Assembly (NCBI GenBank): GCA_050735975.1
Contig: JBOHVS010000349.1
Location: forward strand, 1-9,583
DNA from: DATMBL01 sp050735975
GTDB lineage: Bacteria > Desulfobacterota > Binatia > UBA9968
Length of the DNA stretch: 9,583 nucleotides
Reading direction: 5' to 3'
A model generated the notes under the pieces. The model searched no databases and was not told the origin of the DNA. It saw only the letters and a program-made list of their open reading frames with translations. Positions 6,108-9,583 of the stretch are shown one piece after another. Both the position numbers and the translations under genes were made by a program. Positions within the stretch are counted from its first letter, which is position 1. The number at the start of each line of letters is the position of its first letter.

Positions 6108-7208
6108 ATGAACAAGCCGCGGACAGTGGAGGAAGTGAAAAGCGACATTCGCAGTCGTGTCGGGCATAGAGCGCCGTTCAATCACGCCGACAAACAGGAA
6201 GCGGAAGAAGCGCTGGCCAAGCTCGATGCTTTTGACGGAGAAACCTGGGCCGCCGTTTGGAATGAACTGGGCGCGCGATGGGAGCAAAAGGCGCGCAACG
6301 CCGATGCATCCGGCAACCGCGATGGCGCAAAGGAAGCTTATCTCAAAGCTTATGGCTATTACGGAATCGGCCGGCATCCTTTCCCCGGCACGCCGGGGAA
6401 ACAGCACGCTTACGCAAAAGCGCGGGAGATGCATCTGGCCGCGTCGCGCTATTTCGAGATACCGCTCGAACGAGTCGCAATTCCGTTTCGGGGGAGACAA
6501 ATTGTCGGCCATCTCCGGTTGCCGAAGCGAACACCCGCGCCATTGATCATGCACTGGGGTGGCATCGACAACTGGAAGGAAGAGCGCCACACATTCGCCG
6601 AGAGGTTTGTCAACGAAGGATGGGGCTGCTTCGTTCTGGACAGTCCGGGGACCGGTGAATGCCCGATGCTCGCCTCCCCTGACGCGCATCAAGTCCATGT
6701 GACGGCTCTCGATTATTTAATCGAAAGGCCCGAAGTCGACGCGACCCGCATCGCTGTCGTGGGCGCCAGTTTCGGCGGCTACTGGGCGACGAAGTTCGCC
6801 CACGTAGAACCGAAACGACTGCGCGCAGTCGTGAACTGGGGCGGCGGCATCCATTACTTTTTCCAGCCGGAGTGGCAGGAAAGATCCCGGAATGCAGACT
6901 CATACCTGTTCGATCTCATCGAAGCGCGCGCCAACTTGTTCGGCAAAAAGACGCTGGAAGAGTTAAATCAAGTGATGCCGGCGCTTTCATTGAAGACCCA
7001 GAGTTGGTTAGACAAACCCTGCGCGCCGATGCTGCTGGTCAATGGCAAAGAAGACAAACAAGTGCCTTTGGAGGATTTCTATCTACTGCTCGAGCACGGA
7101 GATCCGAAAACGATCCGTCTGTTTCCAGGGGGCCATATGGGCAACATTCCGCTCATTTTCGAGACCGTAATCCCCTGGTTGCACCAAAAACTCGGCGCAT
7201 CACGATGA
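6108..7208 (+). CDS. Alpha/beta hydrolase, resembling the DHPON C-C hydrolase/FrsA type
   Basis: A 366-aa cytosolic serine hydrolase with no signal peptide or membrane segment. About 120 residues of mostly helical N-terminal region, with a Lys/Ala-rich stretch, precede the alpha/beta core. The triad is readable: nucleophile S221 in GASFGG (219-224), D316 in NGKEDKQVP and H343 in GGHMG. An oxyanion strand, MHWGG (148-152), and LDSPGTGE (177-184) fit the family. The helical N-terminus plus this core resembles 2,6-dihydroxypseudooxynicotine hydrolase, a C-C bond hydrolase, and FrsA/DUF1100 esterases. The ATG at 6108 has GAGGGA just upstream. Its TGA overlaps the next start (ATGA). Because it is coupled to a LigAB ring-cleaving dioxygenase, a role in hydrolysing a cleavage product is the best guess; a plain esterase cannot be excluded. 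Confidence 0.85.
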   Translation: MNKPRTVEEVKSDIRSRVGHRAPFNHADKQEAEEALAKLDAFDGETWAAVWNELGARWEQKARNADASGNRDGAKEAYLKAYGYYGIGRHPFPGTPGKQHAYAKAREMHLAASRYFEIPLERVAIPFRGRQIVGHLRLPKRTPAPLIMHWGGIDNWKEERHTFAERFVNEGWGCFVLDSPGTGECPMLASPDAHQVHVTALDYLIERPEVDATRIAVVGASFGGYWATKFAHVEPKRLRAVVNWGGGIHYFFQPEWQERSRNADSYLFDLIEARANLFGKKTLEELNQVMPALSLKTQSWLDKPCAPMLLVNGKEDKQVPLEDFYLLLEHGDPKTIRLFPGGHMGNIPLIFETVIPWLHQKLGASR

Positions 7209-7459
7209 GTCTCTACCAATTGCAAAAGCTGATCTATCATGTGAACCGCGATCCAGCGGCGCGCGATCGCTACCGGACAGATCCGTTAGCCTTTGTCAAA
7301 ACCTACGAACTTACTGAAGAAGAGCAGGCTGCGGCGCTCAAAGTGGACGTGCGAACCCTCTATGCGATCGGCGTCCATCCCCTGCTCCTTCGACCCTTCA
7401 CTTTGCTCCATAGAATTTCAAACGAAGATTACGCCAAGGCTCTGGCAGGATTGGAGTGA
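7205..7459 (+). CDS. LigA-type small (alpha) subunit of an extradiol dioxygenase
   Basis: An 84-aa protein of the LigA family (small subunit of protocatechuate 4,5-dioxygenase-type enzymes). It is all-alpha, with the typical start LYQLQKLIYHVNRDP, then YRTDPLAF..YELTEEE (23-40) and a conserved end around LYAIGVHPLLL (52-62). The frame is open upstream into the hydrolase, but the ATG at 7205 overlaps the hydrolase TGA as ATGA and gives the family's normal length, so it is the likely start. In LigAB enzymes the small subunit helps close the active site over the substrate; it has no metal ligands itself. Its stop is 3 nt before the catalytic subunit gene. Assignment rests on motif, size and neighbour together. 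Confidence 0.85.
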   Translation: MSLYQLQKLIYHVNRDPAARDRYRTDPLAFVKTYELTEEEQAAALKVDVRTLYAIGVHPLLLRPFTLLHRISNEDYAKALAGLE

Positions 7460-7462
7460 ATC

Positions 7463-8278
7463 ATGCCGATTGTATTCGCCTGTGCTGCTAGCCACGCTCC
7501 GGGCATGACAGCTTGGACTGAAGCGGCTCCTAAAGAACAAGCGGAGAACGTGCTCGGCAGCTATCGTAAGCTCGGAGCGCTGGTCGAGGCGGCAAAACCG
7601 GACGTCCTGGTCGCGATCACCGTCGAGCATTGGGCGAATTTCTTCCTCAATCAAATGCCCGGTTTTTGTATTGGACGCGCGCAGCATTACGACGGTCCGG
7701 TCGAAGAATGGTTGAGAATCCCCAAGGCACGCGTTCCGGGCGATTCGAGCCTGGCCGCGGAGTTGATCGACGCTTGTCTCGACGGCGGGTTCGATCCGAG
7801 TTTTTCAGACGAGCTCATGTTCGATCATGCAACGATGTTGCCGTTGCATTTTCTCAATCCCAACATGGCCGTTCCGGTAGTGCCGGTCATTGTCAATACG
7901 CTCACTCCCCCGATGCCGACTGCCAGACGCTGCTTCGCGTTAGGACAGCTACTCGGGAAGGCCTTGGAACAGAATCCGAAACGCATCGCCGTCGTTGCTA
8001 CCGGCGGCTTGTCGCACTGGCCGGGTGAAGCCAAACACGGGAAAATTAACGTTCCCTTTGACAAGAAGTTCCTGGAAACACTAACCACCGGCGACCGGGC
8101 TCGTTTGGCCGATTACACGCATGAAGAAATCGCAATAGAAGGCGGCTCCGGCGGCCATGAAATCAGAACCTGGATCACCTTGGTCGGCGCGGTGCCGGGC
8201 TGGAAAGCGGAACTGCTCGCCTACGAACCCGTCGTGCCGTGGGCGACGGGATGCGGTTTGGTGGCATTCAATCCATAG
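7463..8278 (+). CDS. LigB-type class III extradiol ring-cleavage dioxygenase, catalytic (beta) subunit
   Basis: A 271-aa member of the LigB superfamily, a non-heme Fe(II) enzyme that opens catecholic rings with O2 next to a hydroxyl. Expected ligands are visible: H11 in ASHAPG, H57 in TVEHWANF and a late Glu, E233, in GGHEIRTW. H122 in FDHATMLPLHF corresponds to a conserved substrate-site His, and H185 in GGLSHWPG to the catalytic acid/base His (LigB His195). Its 3-nt spacing from the LigA-like gene and the ATGA overlap before that imply three co-translated proteins. Length and motifs are complete, so it should be active. The substrate (protocatechuate, gallate or another dihydroxyaromatic) cannot be told; the family also contains non-ring-cleaving members such as DOPA dioxygenase-like and Memo-like proteins. 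Confidence 0.9.
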   Translation: MPIVFACAASHAPGMTAWTEAAPKEQAENVLGSYRKLGALVEAAKPDVLVAITVEHWANFFLNQMPGFCIGRAQHYDGPVEEWLRIPKARVPGDSSLAAELIDACLDGGFDPSFSDELMFDHATMLPLHFLNPNMAVPVVPVIVNTLTPPMPTARRCFALGQLLGKALEQNPKRIAVVATGGLSHWPGEAKHGKINVPFDKKFLETLTTGDRARLADYTHEEIAIEGGSGGHEIRTWITLVGAVPGWKAELLAYEPVVPWATGCGLVAFNP

Positions 8279-8284
8279 ATACTG

Positions 8285-8363
8285 ACCACGAAGCACACGA
8301 AGGACACGAAGGGTTCGGACAGTTTATACTCTTCAACTTCGTGCTCTTCGTGACCTTCGTGGT
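8285..8363. repeat. 27-bp ACGAAG-type inverted repeat between ligB-like and luciferase-like genes
   Basis: The left arm (8285-8311) begins ACCACGAAG and has three CACGAAG-type units. The right arm (8337-8363) is its inverted complement with 4 mismatches in 27, all between the ACGAAG blocks. The loop is 25 bp. A further direct copy of TTCGTGGTTAAA occurs at 8356-8367 and 8410-8421. The hairpin lies 6 bp after the dioxygenase stop and could stabilise the mRNA 3' end. It lacks a T-run. Confidence 0.75.
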
Positions 8364-8455
8364 TAAACGTCTGTTGCTGTTTTGGTTGCGGCTCAGCCGC
8401 GCTGGGTCGTTCGTGGTTAAAACCTCTCTTCTTATCTTTTTGATGGAAAACCAAC

Positions 8456-9454
8456 ATGTCCTTAAAATTCAGCCTCCACAGCGTCCACGGCGGGGTCAAA
8501 ACCATCGACGAGGTCCATAAGCGCGCGCAGAGCGCCGAAGAACTCGGCTACCACGGCATCTTCCTCGGCGAAAGCCATTTAAGCTCGATCGATTCGTTTC
8601 AGACTCTCGCCAGCTGTGCCATGCTCACGAGGCGTGTGTTGCTCGGCATCGCAGTTACCAATATGGTGTTTCGTCACCCGACAGTCCTCGCCGGAGCGGC
8701 CGCGTCCTTAAATGAAATCTCCAAGGGTCGGGCGATACTAGGCCTTGGCACCGGCGATGGACCCGTTTACTCACAAGGGCGGAAGGCCACGCCGCTCTCG
8801 GAATTCGAGCCGGGTGTCAAACTCATCCGCGATCTGGTTCGGGGCAAGACCGTCGAGTTTCCGGCCGGCAAGGTCGGCCTCGGCTTCAACGTCCGGCCTG
8901 TGCCGATCTACGTGTCGGCGGAAGGTCCGAAGGGGCTTCGTTTAGCCGGCCGGTCCGCGGACGGCGTTATACTCGGCACCGGCTTCGATCTGCGGGTTTT
9001 CGAATGGGCGCGGGCGAGATTGCTCGAAGGTGCACAACAGGCCGGCCGCGCCCTTGGCGGAATCGGTTTGATCGTGCCGGGAATGCTTTGCGTTCGCGCC
9101 GACGGCAACGAGGCGCGTAAAATCGTTCGCAACCGAATCGCCAACCGGGCGCATCACAATTTTCGCTTCACTCTCGAGACGGTACCCTCCGAGGAGTTGG
9201 AAGGCGTCAAGAAATTCATTTCCGGTTTCGACGTCATGAAACCGATGGAAGAGCGCGTCGATCCCGACCTTGTCAACGATTACCTCGTCCAGCGCTTTTC
9301 CATTGCCGGCACAGCGAAGGAGTGTATCGAGAGAATCGAAGAGCTCAGGGCTGCGGGAGTGGAGCATCTCATGCTGACGCCGGCAAGGAAGGTGTATGAC
9401 GAGAGCGTCGAGGCGTTTGCAAAAAAGGTCATGCGGGAATTCAGAAGGAGATAG
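8456..9454 (+). CDS. Luciferase-like (LLM class) flavin- or F420-dependent oxidoreductase
   Basis: A 332-aa TIM-barrel enzyme of the bacterial luciferase superfamily. Visible marks are GYHGIFLGES near 31-40, a VTN..FRHPTVLA strand (67-79), LGLGTGDG (95-102), VPIYVSAEGPKGLRLAG (149-165), GRSADGVILG and a C-terminal LRAAGVEHLML strand that closes the barrel. Relatives are methylene-tetrahydromethanopterin reductase-like F420 enzymes and FMNH2 monooxygenases; the sequence alone does not decide between the cofactors. The ATG at 8456 has only a weak GGA about 9 nt upstream; a nearby ATG at 8443 is out of frame. It follows the dioxygenase after 177 bp of repeat-bearing spacer, so it may be co-transcribed or have its own promoter. 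A hydroxylation or reduction step in the same catabolic route is inference. Confidence 0.88.
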   Translation: MSLKFSLHSVHGGVKTIDEVHKRAQSAEELGYHGIFLGESHLSSIDSFQTLASCAMLTRRVLLGIAVTNMVFRHPTVLAGAAASLNEISKGRAILGLGTGDGPVYSQGRKATPLSEFEPGVKLIRDLVRGKTVEFPAGKVGLGFNVRPVPIYVSAEGPKGLRLAGRSADGVILGTGFDLRVFEWARARLLEGAQQAGRALGGIGLIVPGMLCVRADGNEARKIVRNRIANRAHHNFRFTLETVPSEELEGVKKFISGFDVMKPMEERVDPDLVNDYLVQRFSIAGTAKECIERIEELRAAGVEHLMLTPARKVYDESVEAFAKKVMREFRRR

Positions 9455-9520
9455 TCAACGATGTCCTAGTGTGGTGACCCAGAAATTGGCCGCGGCTGAA
9501 GTCACTAAATCCCCCTTTGA

Positions 9521-9546
9521 TCCCCCTTTTGCAAGGGGGAATTTTT
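9521..9546 (+). terminator. Probable intrinsic terminator after the luciferase-like gene
   Basis: An 8-bp perfect stem, TCCCCCTT (9521-9528) with AAGGGGGA (9533-9540), has the 4-base loop TTGC and is followed by ATTTTTA. It lies 66 bp after the stop of the luciferase-like gene, as expected for the end of the plus-strand unit. The same hairpin may belong to a dispersed repeat (see the next element). Confidence 0.6.
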
Positions 9547-9562
9547 ATCCGGACTTTTTAAA

Positions 9563-9583
9563 CCCCTCTTTGGAAAAGAGGGG
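9563..9583. repeat. Second hairpin, cut by the window end
   Basis: CCCCTCTT (9563-9570) pairs perfectly with AAGAGGGG (9576-9583) around the loop TGGAA. The stem ends exactly at the window edge, so it may continue. Together with the preceding CCCCCTTT hairpin it forms a tandem of pyrimidine/purine stem-loops typical of small dispersed repeats. Confidence 0.6.

Noticed and set aside
5773..6111. 112-aa plus-strand open frame before the hydrolase
   Set aside because: It runs through both tandem repeats and the folD promoter region, overlaps the hydrolase start by 4 nt only by chance, and has no recognisable domain or Shine-Dalgarno.
5877..6698. 273-aa minus-strand open frame antisense to the hydrolase
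   Set aside because: It covers an intact, motif-bearing hydrolase gene and the repeat-rich spacer, shows no domain I recognise, and ends within the heptamer repeats.
6872..7204. Longer start for the LigA-like protein within the hydrolase gene
   Set aside because: The extra N-terminus is read out of frame from the hydrolase. The ATG at 7205 gives the normal LigA size and an ATGA junction.
8221..8505. Open frames on both strands across the 8279-8455 spacer
   Set aside because: They read through the ACGAAG inverted repeat, giving repetitive peptides such as HEGHEEHE, a sign of repeat DNA rather than a gene.

Overview
The window is a roughly 57% GC piece of a bacterial chromosome carrying housekeeping one-carbon genes next to a probable aromatic-degradation cluster. 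There are no rRNA or tRNA genes, no intact mobile element and no CRISPR array. The two-subunit glycine decarboxylase (GcvPA plus GcvPB), strong Shine-Dalgarno sites, a LigAB-type dioxygenase, a luciferase-like oxidoreductase and many small palindromic or purine/pyrimidine-rich repeats between genes would fit an uncultivated soil or sediment lineage (deltaproteobacterial, NC10/Rokubacteria or Tectomicrobia type). This placement is an impression from gene content, not a phylogenetic result.

Layout, left to right. Bases 1-227 (+) are the C-terminal end of a D-2-hydroxyacid dehydrogenase of the hydroxypyruvate reductase/glycerate dehydrogenase type. Bases 228-450 are a convergent intergenic space holding a doublet of inverted REP-like palindromes (REPIN-like) inside a 14-bp perfect inverted repeat, then a second imperfect inverted repeat. 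Bases 451-5729 (-) are one compact operon, transcribed folD, gcvT, gcvH, gcvPA, gcvPB. A good sigma70-type promoter (TTTACC-17-TATAAA) lies just upstream of folD. Bases 5730-6107 separate divergent transcription units and contain that promoter plus two short 7-bp tandem-repeat patches.

Bases 6108-8278 (+) are a tight three-gene unit: an alpha/beta hydrolase, a small LigA-type subunit whose start overlaps the hydrolase stop (ATGA), and a LigB-type class III extradiol dioxygenase three bases later. A 177-bp spacer with a 27-bp ACGAAG-type inverted repeat separates this unit from a luciferase-like flavin/F420 oxidoreductase at 8456-9454 (+). The window ends in two successive 8-bp-stem hairpins; the first, followed by a T-run, looks like an intrinsic terminator.

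How the genes work together. The glycine cleavage proteins T, H and P (P as two subunits) convert glycine to CO2, NH3 and 5,10-methylene-THF. FolD, first in the same operon, converts methylene-THF to 10-formyl-THF. The dihydrolipoamide dehydrogenase (L protein) is not in the window. The hydroxypyruvate/glycerate dehydrogenase at the left edge would link to serine/glyoxylate metabolism. On the right, a LigAB dioxygenase could open a dihydroxylated aromatic ring and the coupled hydrolase could cleave the product. The luciferase-like enzyme may supply a hydroxylation or reduction step. The substrate of this cluster cannot be read from the sequence and it is the most interesting functional unknown here.
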